Below, in pieces: positions 43,611-52,053 of a DNA stretch of 57,693 nucleotides. This stretch comes from CAKSEI01 sp964403505 (GTDB lineage Bacteria > Bacillota > Clostridia > Oscillospirales > CAG-272). How positions within the stretch are numbered: the first letter of the stretch is position 1; each line of letters begins with the position of its first letter. The DNA is taken from NCBI GenBank assembly GCA_964403505.1, contig CAYOFP010000013.1, positions 1 to 57,693 of the forward strand, written 5' to 3'. The position numbers and the translations under genes were made by a program. The notes under the pieces were generated by a model that ran no database searches, was not told the DNA's origin, and saw nothing but the letters and a program-made list of their open reading frames with translations.

Positions 43611-44408
43611 ATGAAAAAACTATTACAGAAAAGAAAATTGATTCTGCTGATAGCAGCATTAGTTGTCACCGTTTGTGTTGTGACTACGGTATGCGTTTTT
43701 GCCGAGAAGGAGGAAAAAACTATGAATGCAAGTCATGAAACCGAGGAATCGGTAAGTGAATCTGTAAGCGAACCCACGACCGAGCCCATAACCGAACCAC
43801 CGACGGAGTCGCCAACAAAGACTCCAACAGAACCGCCGACAGAAGCACCAACCGAGCCACCGACAGAACCGCCTACGGAAGCACCTACCGAACCGGAGAT
43901 TGAATTTACGATCAAAACCAGAGACACCGTGCCGGAAGGCACATCGATTGAGTTTAATGTAGCGGTGAATCAAAGATGTTGGCCGAAAATAAGTATGCCT
44001 AATAATATATTTTTTATGGATGCTCAAATAATTAATTCGACTAATTCTCAACATTTAGACTATAACAGTCATATTTTTCAGAATTGTTCGAGATTTCAGG
44101 AATTTATAAAAGATGTTTTAGGCTCGGAATATAATGATAGAGATGAGATTTCCTGCTATAAAAACGAGTTTTTTAATAATAATGTATTAATTGTTCTTCT
44201 TATCCAGCGCAATGCCGCTCCATTGGAACATAAGATCAATGCTGTTACTAAAAGCGGTAGTGAAATTTGTATAAGTATTAGTGCAAATGAGATGAACCTC
44301 ACAGGAGGATATATGGGGTGTATTCAAAACCATATTATTTTAATAGAAGTTGATAAAAAAATGGTAAGGGATGTAGATACGATTAGCCATTATGTAACTT
44401 TATGGTGA
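43611..44408 (+). CDS. Second membrane-anchored PrcB-like paralogue
   Basis: 265 residues. The first 55 residues are nearly identical to the preceding protein, also at DNA level (43611-43785 against 42922-43096), and a similar PTEPPTEAPTE linker follows. The C-terminal 170 residues are much more diverged and larger, with a stretch YKNEFFNNNVLIVLLIQRN..HIILIEVDKK matching the layout of the first protein's domain. Base composition turns strongly AT-rich after about 43930. It probably shares a transcript with its neighbours: 41 bases from the first and 28 bases before the protease gene. Confidence 0.7.
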   Translation: MKKLLQKRKLILLIAALVVTVCVVTTVCVFAEKEEKTMNASHETEESVSESVSEPTTEPITEPPTESPTKTPTEPPTEAPTEPPTEPPTEAPTEPEIEFTIKTRDTVPEGTSIEFNVAVNQRCWPKISMPNNIFFMDAQIINSTNSQHLDYNSHIFQNCSRFQEFIKDVLGSEYNDRDEISCYKNEFFNNNVLIVLLIQRNAAPLEHKINAVTKSGSEICISISANEMNLTGGYMGCIQNHIILIEVDKKMVRDVDTISHYVTLW

Positions 44409-44436
44409 ATTTTGATTTAAGTTGAAAGGAAGTAAA

Positions 44437-47400
44437 ATGTTAAAAAAATTATTATCTTGGTTAGCTGTTATAGCTTTATTAACGACTACTGTTTCTGCTT
44501 ACACCAAAGAGAGTAGCATAGATAAATATAATCGTGAAGTAAAAGTTTATAGTTATGCTACTGAAGATCAAGATTTTGATGACCACACCATTCTTGTTGT
44601 TATAGATAAAAATGTGGGAGCAGTTAACAAGAAGTTTGATGTTAGTTTTTTTGGAAGTGAAGAAGAAATAGAATCTATAAAAGACTTAACAGAAATGCCG
44701 GAAGAAACAGAAGACTTGTATTTAAACGAGGAATCCTTTAGACAAATTTTATTAATCACTTTAAAAAAGCACGACAAAAAGAATGTGTTGAAAATTATTA
44801 ACCGGTTTGAAAAAGTAGATGGAATCAAATATGTTGGACCTAACTATATTGGGGTAAAAACAGAAGTTAGTCTGACAACTAAGGATAATCTTAAAATAGA
44901 TGATCAAGTTAGTGATGAGATACAAGGTAAAGTATTAATTGACTCTAATCATGAATTAATTGATAATCAAGAAGATAATGAGCGATTTTTTGAGGTTGAT
45001 AAAAGTGATGACGTTTCTTCTTACACTATTTCTGCAAACGATACTTATTATGGATCGCAATGGGGGCTTGGCGCCATTAATGCTTCGAATGCATGGAATA
45101 TAACGACAGGTTCCAAGAACGTAAAAGTAGGAGTAATAGATACAGGGATTGCTAGACATCCCGATTTAAATGACAATTTGGTAGCTGGATATGATTTTGT
45201 GAATGATGTGGCAATAGATCCAAATAATTCTGCTTATCCGGGTGATACTGATGGTCATGGAACACATGTTGCCGGAATTATTGGAGCAAAGGGAAATAAT
45301 GGTACTGGTGTTACAGGTGTTTGTTGGAATGTGAGCCTTGTTCCATTACGCATATCAGGTGGGACGGATCAGGTTATTTCAGCGATTAAATACGCAAAAA
45401 TAAACAAAATACCGATACTGAATCACAGTTGGTGGAATTATAGTAATGATGAAGCATTAAAAACTGCAATAGAATCATATAGTGGATTATATGTATGTAT
45501 AGCCGGGAATGCTGGTCAAAATATAGATATTATACCAAACTATCCAGCTAGTTTTAACTGCGATAATATGATTTCAGTTGCTAATGCGACTAGTTTATAT
45601 ACGCTGAATTCTAATTCAAACTTTGGCGTTTCAACAGTAGATATAGCAGCGCCCGGAACAAATATTCTAAGTACGGTTCCAACATCAATTGATTCTTCCG
45701 GTTATCAATATTGGGATGGCACGTCTATGGCAGCGCCCTTTGTGTCGGGCGTGGCAGCGCTGATATTAAGCGTGTGTCCGAACCTGCCGGGCACGTACCT
45801 GAAATATCTACTGACCAACTATGCCGACGGGAGGTCGGAATTAAACGGCAAAGTGGCGAACAGTGCTTTTTTAAATGCGGAAGCTGCTGTCAATGCAGCC
45901 AAAAATAAAATTGTTAATGTGACCTTTAACGCCAACGGCGGTTCGTGTGCGGTGAGCAGCCGGTATTATATTAAAGGACAAGTATATTCAGATCTGCCTA
46001 CTCCAACACCGCCCGCTGGGCATAGGTTTGATGGATGGTACAACTCTGCCGCAGGCGGCAGTAAATATAGTGGAAACACAACAGTAGATGGAACACAAAC
46101 GCTGTACGCTCATTGGGTACCCATACGTTACACCGTTACATATGATTCAGACGGAGGCAGTGTAGTTAGTTCTGTAACAGTAGAGGCGGGAAAAAGCCAT
46201 ACGGTAAAAGGGGCACCTGTTAAAGAAGGTTATGGATTTGCCGGTTGGGTAAGAGTATCAGACGGACAGATATTTCAACCAAACGATGTGATTAAGAATA
46301 TTCAAGGCAATGTAACGCTGAAAGCGAAATGGGTGAGATGCATGATAAGCTATGAGTTGAACGGAGGTACAGACGGACCATCCAAGACTAATTTTGTGAT
46401 TCCCGGTGGTTCATCTATTGTAGTTGGGCCCAGTCCCGTTAGAAATGGATATAAATTTATCGGTTGGAAGCGGAATAAAGTGAATAATATATATATGCCC
46501 GGAGATAGCATTGAAAACATATGGTCAAACATTGTTTTAGAGGCTCAGTGGGAGGAGTTGTACTGTTTCATTAAATATGAACCGCAATATTTTTCTTCCT
46601 TCCCGATTCGAACCGTATTTTTTTCTGAAACCATAAACGGTAAGATTCCATGTTCTTTGCTACCATTTCCCGGCGTAGGTTCGTACATATTTCAGGGCTG
46701 GACAATCAAGGGCGGAGACGGTACGGTTTATACGCCCGGCGACACCGGAACACTGCCCGGGTTTAAAAACTATACTTTAGAAGATGTAGCCGGAAAACGT
46801 ATTAAGGGCAATTTGTACTTTGATGCTAACGGTGGACAAAACGCACCCGATCCGCAGTTTGTTTTCTATTCAGAGAAGGTAACTATTCCCAAAGAGGAGC
46901 CTACCAGGGAAGGATATACCTTCTTGGGATGGTCGCAGGAGCCCGACGGCCAGGTGGAGTATGTGCCGGGAATGCGCACTTTAACAGGTGCAGATAAAAC
47001 AGTGTATGCGCAGTGGGTGTCGGATGATTTTGTCATTCGTTTCGATACGGGCACAAATCAGAATGACGAGGTACAGGCGTATGATCCGCCGCTATCTGTC
47101 ACATATTCGGTATCTAACAGTGCGGGTATAACACTGCCCGATCAGACGATGGAGCGCCCGGGATATACCTTTAAGGGATGGTCATATACATATAACGGCA
47201 ATACAACAATATACGGCAGTGGTCAAAATTTTGTGATACCCGCATCCGTCTTAGCAGGTTTTGACGCAGACGGCGGAAATATTGTCAAGCTGACTGCTGT
47301 ATGGGAGCAATATTCCGAGGAACAGCTGATCGCTTTTGTTGATGTACCGAAATACGGCGGCAAAACCAACACAGTCTATTTGAGAAACGCTACACGGGGC

Positions 47401-48882
47401 ATGACATATGGTGAGGTGCGTGATATTGAGAACGGTACAGTCGTCGGTCTGCCGGCAGTTGCGGATACCGATGAGGCATATTTTGACGGTTGGGCAGACG
47501 CGCAGGGAAACCGTGTCATGGCGCAGACAAAGGTCAAGAAAAACGGTTTTCATATGCTTTACGCGCGCATGATACCGAAAACGAGCTATACGGATGTAAG
47601 CGCTACCCAATATGAGTATGCGCTCAAATCGGTGGCGGTCTGTAAAGCTTACAACTATATGGTGGGAACGGAAACCGATACTTTCTCACCCGCTCTGCCG
47701 GTCACGCGCGGAATCGCCGCGATCGTCCTTTATCGTCTCGCAGGAGGATCGCCCTATTACGGTGGGAATCAGTATTATGATGTTGCGACGAACAGCGGCG
47801 AACTCAGCCGCGCAGTTACCTGGATCTCAGAAAATGATATCGCTACCGGCCGAAATACTAAGAACTTTTATTTTGGTCAAGCGGATGTGCTCACACGCGA
47901 GGAGCTTTCAATTATGCTCTATCGCTATGCCAAGCTGATGAAGGTAGATGAATGCACGATGAAAAACAATGAATTCGACGAAAAATTTTCTGACAAAGGG
48001 GATTTCGAATACGGCGGATATACTTCCATGGTTTGGGCGTATTCCTGTGGTATTATCAGCGGTGTCGACGGGACACATGTTGATCCGCGGGGTACGGTTA
48101 CCCGTGCGCAGCTCGCAGTATTCATTGCACGAATGCAGGCACTATTGATCGAACGGGGTGTGTTCGATACGATCTTGGACGGCTATGTAAATACAGTAGC
48201 GGAAGAGCTGGGTCAAGTCAGCGCGACCCTTTCTGATAATTCTTGGGAAACGATATCTGCTGTATCACACGCAGGTGTGGCTGATCTTATCTGGCACATC
48301 GGCGACGAGATCAGCATGACTTTGTCAACAGGCGAGGTGGTCGATCTGCAGATTTACGGATTTAATCATGACAAAGTGAGCGAGAATAATTATGCAGGGA
48401 TTACCTTTGGTATGCAAAGTGTAATGAAAACACCGCGCTATGTGCACGGTTTTGATACAAACAGATGTCCATATCCGACAACGATACTCGGCATTTGGTT
48501 AGACGATACCTTATCTGCACAGTTGCCGAGCGACGTCAGCGATGTGATTCAACCTGTAAAAAAGGTATGTACAGAGATAGATGATGACGGAAATCCGTTT
48601 ATGACTGAGGTGACTTTGCCGATATTCCTATTTTCAGAGGAGGAATGCTTTGGCCGCACCAACCATTCCTTCGGCGGTGAAGGAACACAGTATGAGATTT
48701 TTAAAATCAATGCGAATAATCGGATCAAGACTCGCGAGCCGCAGCATATTATTGAGTGGTGGTTGCGCAGTCCGTGCAGAACAAATGACAAGTCCTACTG
48801 TATCGTTCATTCTACCGGACAGGCAGGTTATGCCCCGACATCGAGAGATTATATCGGCGTTAGTTTCGGCTTCTGCGTCTGA
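44437..48882 (+). CDS. Subtilisin-like surface protease with InlB-type repeats, SLH domains and DUF6273
   Basis: 1481 residues, start at ATG 44437 after GAAAGGA. Order: signal peptide (cleavage near AYTKE, about residue 22); an I9-like prodomain (to about 140); a peptidase S8 domain with Asp235 (GVIDTG), His274 (DGHGTHVAG), Asn358 (AGNAG) and Ser430 (DGTSMAAP); InlB/Listeria-Bacteroides-type beta-grasp repeats (about 494-960, for example VTFNANGGSC..LYAHW); three SLH domains (about 1047-1245) for wall binding; and a C-terminal DUF6273-type domain with EWWLRSPC. All catalytic residues are present, so it should be an active cell-surface protease. DNA before about 45715 is AT-rich and after it is GC-richer, suggesting a chimera. 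Confidence 0.92.
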   Translation: MLKKLLSWLAVIALLTTTVSAYTKESSIDKYNREVKVYSYATEDQDFDDHTILVVIDKNVGAVNKKFDVSFFGSEEEIESIKDLTEMPEETEDLYLNEESFRQILLITLKKHDKKNVLKIINRFEKVDGIKYVGPNYIGVKTEVSLTTKDNLKIDDQVSDEIQGKVLIDSNHELIDNQEDNERFFEVDKSDDVSSYTISANDTYYGSQWGLGAINASNAWNITTGSKNVKVGVIDTGIARHPDLNDNLVAGYDFVNDVAIDPNNSAYPGDTDGHGTHVAGIIGAKGNNGTGVTGVCWNVSLVPLRISGGTDQVISAIKYAKINKIPILNHSWWNYSNDEALKTAIESYSGLYVCIAGNAGQNIDIIPNYPASFNCDNMISVANATSLYTLNSNSNFGVSTVDIAAPGTNILSTVPTSIDSSGYQYWDGTSMAAPFVSGVAALILSVCPNLPGTYLKYLLTNYADGRSELNGKVANSAFLNAEAAVNAAKNKIVNVTFNANGGSCAVSSRYYIKGQVYSDLPTPTPPAGHRFDGWYNSAAGGSKYSGNTTVDGTQTLYAHWVPIRYTVTYDSDGGSVVSSVTVEAGKSHTVKGAPVKEGYGFAGWVRVSDGQIFQPNDVIKNIQGNVTLKAKWVRCMISYELNGGTDGPSKTNFVIPGGSSIVVGPSPVRNGYKFIGWKRNKVNNIYMPGDSIENIWSNIVLEAQWEELYCFIKYEPQYFSSFPIRTVFFSETINGKIPCSLLPFPGVGSYIFQGWTIKGGDGTVYTPGDTGTLPGFKNYTLEDVAGKRIKGNLYFDANGGQNAPDPQFVFYSEKVTIPKEEPTREGYTFLGWSQEPDGQVEYVPGMRTLTGADKTVYAQWVSDDFVIRFDTGTNQNDEVQAYDPPLSVTYSVSNSAGITLPDQTMERPGYTFKGWSYTYNGNTTIYGSGQNFVIPASVLAGFDADGGNIVKLTAVWEQYSEEQLIAFVDVPKYGGKTNTVYLRNATRGMTYGEVRDIENGTVVGLPAVADTDEAYFDGWADAQGNRVMAQTKVKKNGFHMLYARMIPKTSYTDVSATQYEYALKSVAVCKAYNYMVGTETDTFSPALPVTRGIAAIVLYRLAGGSPYYGGNQYYDVATNSGELSRAVTWISENDIATGRNTKNFYFGQADVLTREELSIMLYRYAKLMKVDECTMKNNEFDEKFSDKGDFEYGGYTSMVWAYSCGIISGVDGTHVDPRGTVTRAQLAVFIARMQALLIERGVFDTILDGYVNTVAEELGQVSATLSDNSWETISAVSHAGVADLIWHIGDEISMTLSTGEVVDLQIYGFNHDKVSENNYAGITFGMQSVMKTPRYVHGFDTNRCPYPTTILGIWLDDTLSAQLPSDVSDVIQPVKKVCTEIDDDGNPFMTEVTLPIFLFSEEECFGRTNHSFGGEGTQYEIFKINANNRIKTREPQHIIEWWLRSPCRTNDKSYCIVHSTGQAGYAPTSRDYIGVSFGFCV

Positions 48883-48897
48883 ATTAAATAAGCGAGA

Positions 48898-48932
48898 AGG
48901 CTCACACAGTTTAAAACTGTGCGAGCCTTTTT
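48898..48932 (+). terminator. Terminator of the surface-protease cassette
   Basis: AGGCTC-A-CACAGTTT pairs with AAACTGTG-C-GAGCCT, then TTTTTCG. The sequence ACTGTGCGAGCCTTTTTC and the following CGACAGAC recur with small changes at about 55470-55497. Confidence 0.85.
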
Positions 48933-48943
48933 CGACAGACCGG

Positions 48944-49405
48944 AACGGTATACGATACCGTTTTTTGATACAATTATATCTTTGACGCCAAAAACCTTTT
49001 TCCCGCATAAACGAACACGCAAACAACCAAGGAAGACTCCGGCGAGGGTTCTCCCTTTTTTGCGCTGCGCGCAAAATTTACCTTTTCCTGCGCTTTGGCA
49101 AGGCAAAAGAGTTTCGCCGTTTGCGGACGGCGACAAGGACTACTCGTCCTTGACCTCGCGCTTTTTAAAAAAAGCGACGCAAAAACTTTCAGAAAACGGC
49201 ATCTCTGCCGGCAATAATCTTTCCCAAAATAAAAGTTTTTGAAAGGGGTGCGGGGTGAGGTTGCCCGCGCCGCCGGTGGCGGATGAAGCGGGCAAAACGA
49301 AGTGCAGCGGTCGGCGACTCGCAAGGTGCGTCCGCACCGCAGGGAGAGCCGGGCACCGCAAAAGAGACACTTTTTTCTAAAAAGTTCTCCCCGCAAAAAT
49401 CCCCC
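48944..49405 (-). repeat. Composite intergenic repeat, copy C
   Basis: Fills the gap before coaW. The part 49222-49395 is the inverted, near-identical copy of 24843-25018. 49146-49220 carries the ccttgacc..gcgacgcaaaaact module shared with copy A. 48944-48985 has the ACGGTAT hairpin with TTTTTTGAT module shared with copy B. 48990-49140 contains gcgctgcgcgc and further hairpins and no believable gene. Confidence 0.85.
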
Positions 49406-49413
49406 AATCCACA

Positions 49414-50235
49414 TTAACTATGGAGCGCCGCGCCGATGACTGTTGCGAATTGTGAGCGCTCGGGGATCGTGAAGTTCATGTCAAACATTTTGTTCAGAAG
49501 CGGAAAAATATCCTTTGCCTGAGGCACGGTCGTCATGTTTCCCGTGAGGACGATATCACGCAGGCCGCATCCCCGTGCAGCAAAGACGGACATCATGCCG
49601 ACGGTCTCAAAAACCATGTTAATGATTCCGAGGGCGAGGTCACTCTTTTGTGCAAGGTCGTCGATCTTGCCGAAGTTTGCGGCGGTGAAGTAGTCGGGCA
49701 TACCGGGGATGATCTCTTTTTTCGAGAGATCCTTCAGCCTCAGGTCGATCTTGTTTAGGTCGCCGTCTTTTGCACATTCTATAATATTATCGACCGATTC
49801 CATATCGAGCAGTTTTTTCGATAAACCCATCATGGTGCCGCCGCCCACGCCCGTACCGCCAAGGTAAGCGAATGAGCCGTCGCTTTTTGCATGGACGAGA
49901 GCCGTACCGGTGCCCATGCTGACGACGATCGCCTCGCTGAGACCGGAAAGATACATGCCGCCTCTCGCCACGCTCTCGAATTCGCCGACTCGGTGACACT
50001 CGAGGCCGTATATCGGCTTTTTCACTGACGAGCTGCCTGCGCCCGTTATCATGACACGGGAAATATCGGAGAGCTCGATGTCGTTTTCTCCTGTAAATTT
50101 GCCGAAAGCGCCGTATATCGAAGTGGTCGGGTCAGCAGCTTTTACGAACATGGGTTCGATCAGCTTTCCGTCCTCGGAAAATCCCACGATTTTTGTGGTC
50201 GTGCCGCCCACGTCTATTCCTATAACCTTTTTCAT
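49414..50235 (-). CDS. coaW: Type II pantothenate kinase
   Basis: First step of coenzyme A synthesis. 273 residues of the actin-like fold, as in staphylococcal CoaW and not the E. coli CoaA. Signature parts are GIDVGGTTTKIVGF, VMITGAGSSSV, VSMGTGTALVHA, GGTGVGGGTMMGLSKKLL and the C-terminal QFATVIGAALHS. It stands alone, with the composite repeat behind it. AAAGG lies about 12 bases before the ATG. Confidence 0.95.
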   Translation of the reverse strand: MKKVIGIDVGGTTTKIVGFSEDGKLIEPMFVKAADPTTSIYGAFGKFTGENDIELSDISRVMITGAGSSSVKKPIYGLECHRVGEFESVARGGMYLSGLSEAIVVSMGTGTALVHAKSDGSFAYLGGTGVGGGTMMGLSKKLLDMESVDNIIECAKDGDLNKIDLRLKDLSKKEIIPGMPDYFTAANFGKIDDLAQKSDLALGIINMVFETVGMMSVFAARGCGLRDIVLTGNMTTVPQAKDIFPLLNKMFDMNFTIPERSQFATVIGAALHS

Positions 50236-50358
50236 TCGGCTTCTGTACCTTTCAAAATTTTATATTTCTGTATTATACTAACACAATATTGAAAATATTT
50301 CAAGAGTATGATACGCTGCATCAAAAAACAAGGGAAATCATCCTTATTAAGTATAACC

Positions 50359-50387
50359 TTGTAAAACAAGGAAAAGTATGGTATGAT
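50359..50387 (+). promoter_or_regulatory. Candidate promoter of the unknown membrane gene
   Basis: TTGTAA (50359-50364), 17 bases, TATGAT (50382-50387). It lies inside the longest open frame and supports the later GTG start at 50424. Confidence 0.5.
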
Positions 50388-50423
50388 TTTAATACAGAAA
50401 CATACTTGGAATCGGGTGCTGAA

Positions 50424-51326
50424 GTGAAGAAAAAGAGACAATTTGCCTTAAATAAATTTTTCAATTTGTGTATGATTCTCGGATTGATTTTGGTACGGGT
50501 TTCTATCGAATGTTGGATGGATAGTGATATGGCTTTGGCAATCGGTACGGGTATAGTAGCTGTACTTTTTATCATCATTCCTGCAATTTTTACTCCTTTT
50601 TGTTATTCTTTCGATATTAGCGGCGTTTCGTTATGTTATATTTTTCTTCCGACAGAGCGATATCTATGGAAGGATATATATGCGATTGAGGTTAGCGATA
50701 TGAGCATCGGCAAGAGGGCGAATATATTTGATATTTTCTATGCTTCGGTTTTTTGTATAAAAGGTAAGAATGTAGGCAAGCGAATGTTTTATATGGAGGG
50801 AAATATCCGTAAGAGTTTTCGGACAAAATATTTACTTGAAAAATATTGGGATGGAACGATAACCGGTTACTTCTTCAAGGATGCCAAAAAATGGATTAAC
50901 AAACGCAGAGCAAAAAGGCAAGAACAAATCAGTGAACATATTACTGACGAAATTGTCCCGATGGAGCGAGAAATCCGAGCAGAGATGAGGGGATGGATAG
51001 AACCTTTTATTGCAGAAGCAAAACAGTACGACCTTGATATAAAAGTGAAATATTTATATATTACAAATGATTTTGAAGAGCTTAAATCAAGGCCGAACGA
51101 GGGTTATACATATACTCTTATTGCAGAAATTGCGCACTTTAATGAAACAGATGAAAACCGCATTGTGACTGTTAGTGTTGACTTGTTGTATGTTCGTCTT
51201 GGCAAAAAAGCATATCACGGTGTTTACAATGAATGCGCAAAAGAGGAATTACGCTCTACCCTTTCCGATGTGTTGAGCGAAATTAACAGAATCGGCATAG
51301 AGAATTATTGTGACGATGAATATTGA
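50424..51326 (+). CDS. Unknown protein with two membrane segments
   Basis: 300 residues if started at GTG 50424; the frame is open to a TTG at 50289 (345 residues), but a promoter-like sequence lies in that extension. Not recognised. Two hydrophobic segments follow the start (about residues 12-30 and 36-60), then a cytoplasmic-type region with basic and acidic helices (KKWINKRRAKRQEQISEHI). The C-terminal 100 residues have no clear motif. Composition is AT-rich compared with coaW. Confidence 0.65.
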   Translation: MKKKRQFALNKFFNLCMILGLILVRVSIECWMDSDMALAIGTGIVAVLFIIIPAIFTPFCYSFDISGVSLCYIFLPTERYLWKDIYAIEVSDMSIGKRANIFDIFYASVFCIKGKNVGKRMFYMEGNIRKSFRTKYLLEKYWDGTITGYFFKDAKKWINKRRAKRQEQISEHITDEIVPMEREIRAEMRGWIEPFIAEAKQYDLDIKVKYLYITNDFEELKSRPNEGYTYTLIAEIAHFNETDENRIVTVSVDLLYVRLGKKAYHGVYNECAKEELRSTLSDVLSEINRIGIENYCDDEY

Positions 51327-51421
51327 ACGGTGCGGCATTATCTGTTTTGAAATTTATTCCCGATTTGACCCAAGCATAAAATGGTATTGCATAGGATAAA
51401 ATACATACGAAAGATACTTAC

Positions 51422-51450
51422 TTGACAATATGACGATTTCAGTATAAAAT
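51422..51450 (+). promoter_or_regulatory. Promoter of the DUF1292 gene
   Basis: TTGACA (51422-51427), 17 bases, TAAAAT (51445-51450). Confidence 0.8.
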
Positions 51451-51488
51451 ATATTGTGACGTTATATGTTTACTCAGGAGGTTTTACT

Positions 51489-51776
51489 ATGAGCGAAGAA
51501 TTATACGGAGATGAGATCTTCACCCTGACGGATGAGGAGGGCAACGAGAACGAATTCGAGCTTCTCGGAAGCACTGAAATGGACGGCGTGACATACCTCG
51601 CACTCGAGCCTGTCGATGACAATCCCGACGGAGAATATGTCATTCTCAAAATGGAAAAGGACGGCGACGAAGATATCCTCGTCACGGTAGACGACGATGA
51701 CGAGTTTGAGCGCATTGCCGACTTCTTTGAGGATGAGCTCTTTAGTGAGGTCGATTACGACACAGAGGAAAACTGA
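51489..51776 (+). CDS. DUF1292 protein (YrzB family)
   Basis: 95 residues, very acidic. The start is the ATG at 51489 behind AGGAGG. GDEIFTLTDEEGNENEFELL and YLALEPVDD..YVILKMEKD are the family pattern, and the C-terminus is a run of Asp and Glu. Function of the family is unknown; in Bacillus and many clostridia it is near yrrK/yrzL and alaS, which is not the case here. Followed directly by the likely 6S RNA. Confidence 0.9.
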   Translation: MSEELYGDEIFTLTDEEGNENEFELLGSTEMDGVTYLALEPVDDNPDGEYVILKMEKDGDEDILVTVDDDDEFERIADFFEDELFSEVDYDTEEN

Positions 51777-51794
51777 CGGTGTCGCATCCTGCGA

Positions 51795-51960
51795 TGTCCG
51801 CGTATGCGTGCTTTATTGACCCACATTTTTTACAAGGGAGCTTGGAAGTTTCCGTGCGGGGTTTGCAGACCTCCCCGGTTTTCCGGGACGTTGGGAGCAC
51901 AATGTACGGAACAGAGCGCCAACCTGCATTAGCAGGGTTTTAATGGCACGTTTACGGCTT
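51795..51960 (+). ncRNA. ssrS: Likely 6S RNA
   Basis: The region folds as one long rod. The closing stem is CGTGC-TTTATT-GACCC (51807-51822) with GGGTT-TTAATG-GCACG (51935-51950), extended outward by a few more pairs. A large central bubble has an A/T-rich left strand and a small hairpin CCTGC-ATTA-GCAGG on the right strand. An upper stem TTGG..TTCCGTGC pairs with GCAC..ACGGAA..CCAA and is capped by GGGG..CCCC and CCGG..CCGG hairpins. This is the 6S architecture that mimics an open promoter and binds sigma-A polymerase. No independent promoter was identified. Confidence 0.65.
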
Positions 51961-52001
51961 TGCGGGATATCTGTTTTTAAAAATAATTTTGCGGCTTTTG
52001 C

Positions 52002-52025
52002 GGCGGCGTTCGGCGCCGTCCTTTT
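52002..52025 (+). terminator. Possible terminator before the Tim44-like gene
   Basis: CGGCG pairs with CGCCG around TTCGG, with a G-U and G-C pair outside, then CCTTTTGCCTTTT. Short stem and broken T-run, so only tentative. It could end the 6S RNA precursor. Confidence 0.4.
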
Positions 52026-52053
52026 GCCTTTTATAAAATAACGGAGATACGAA

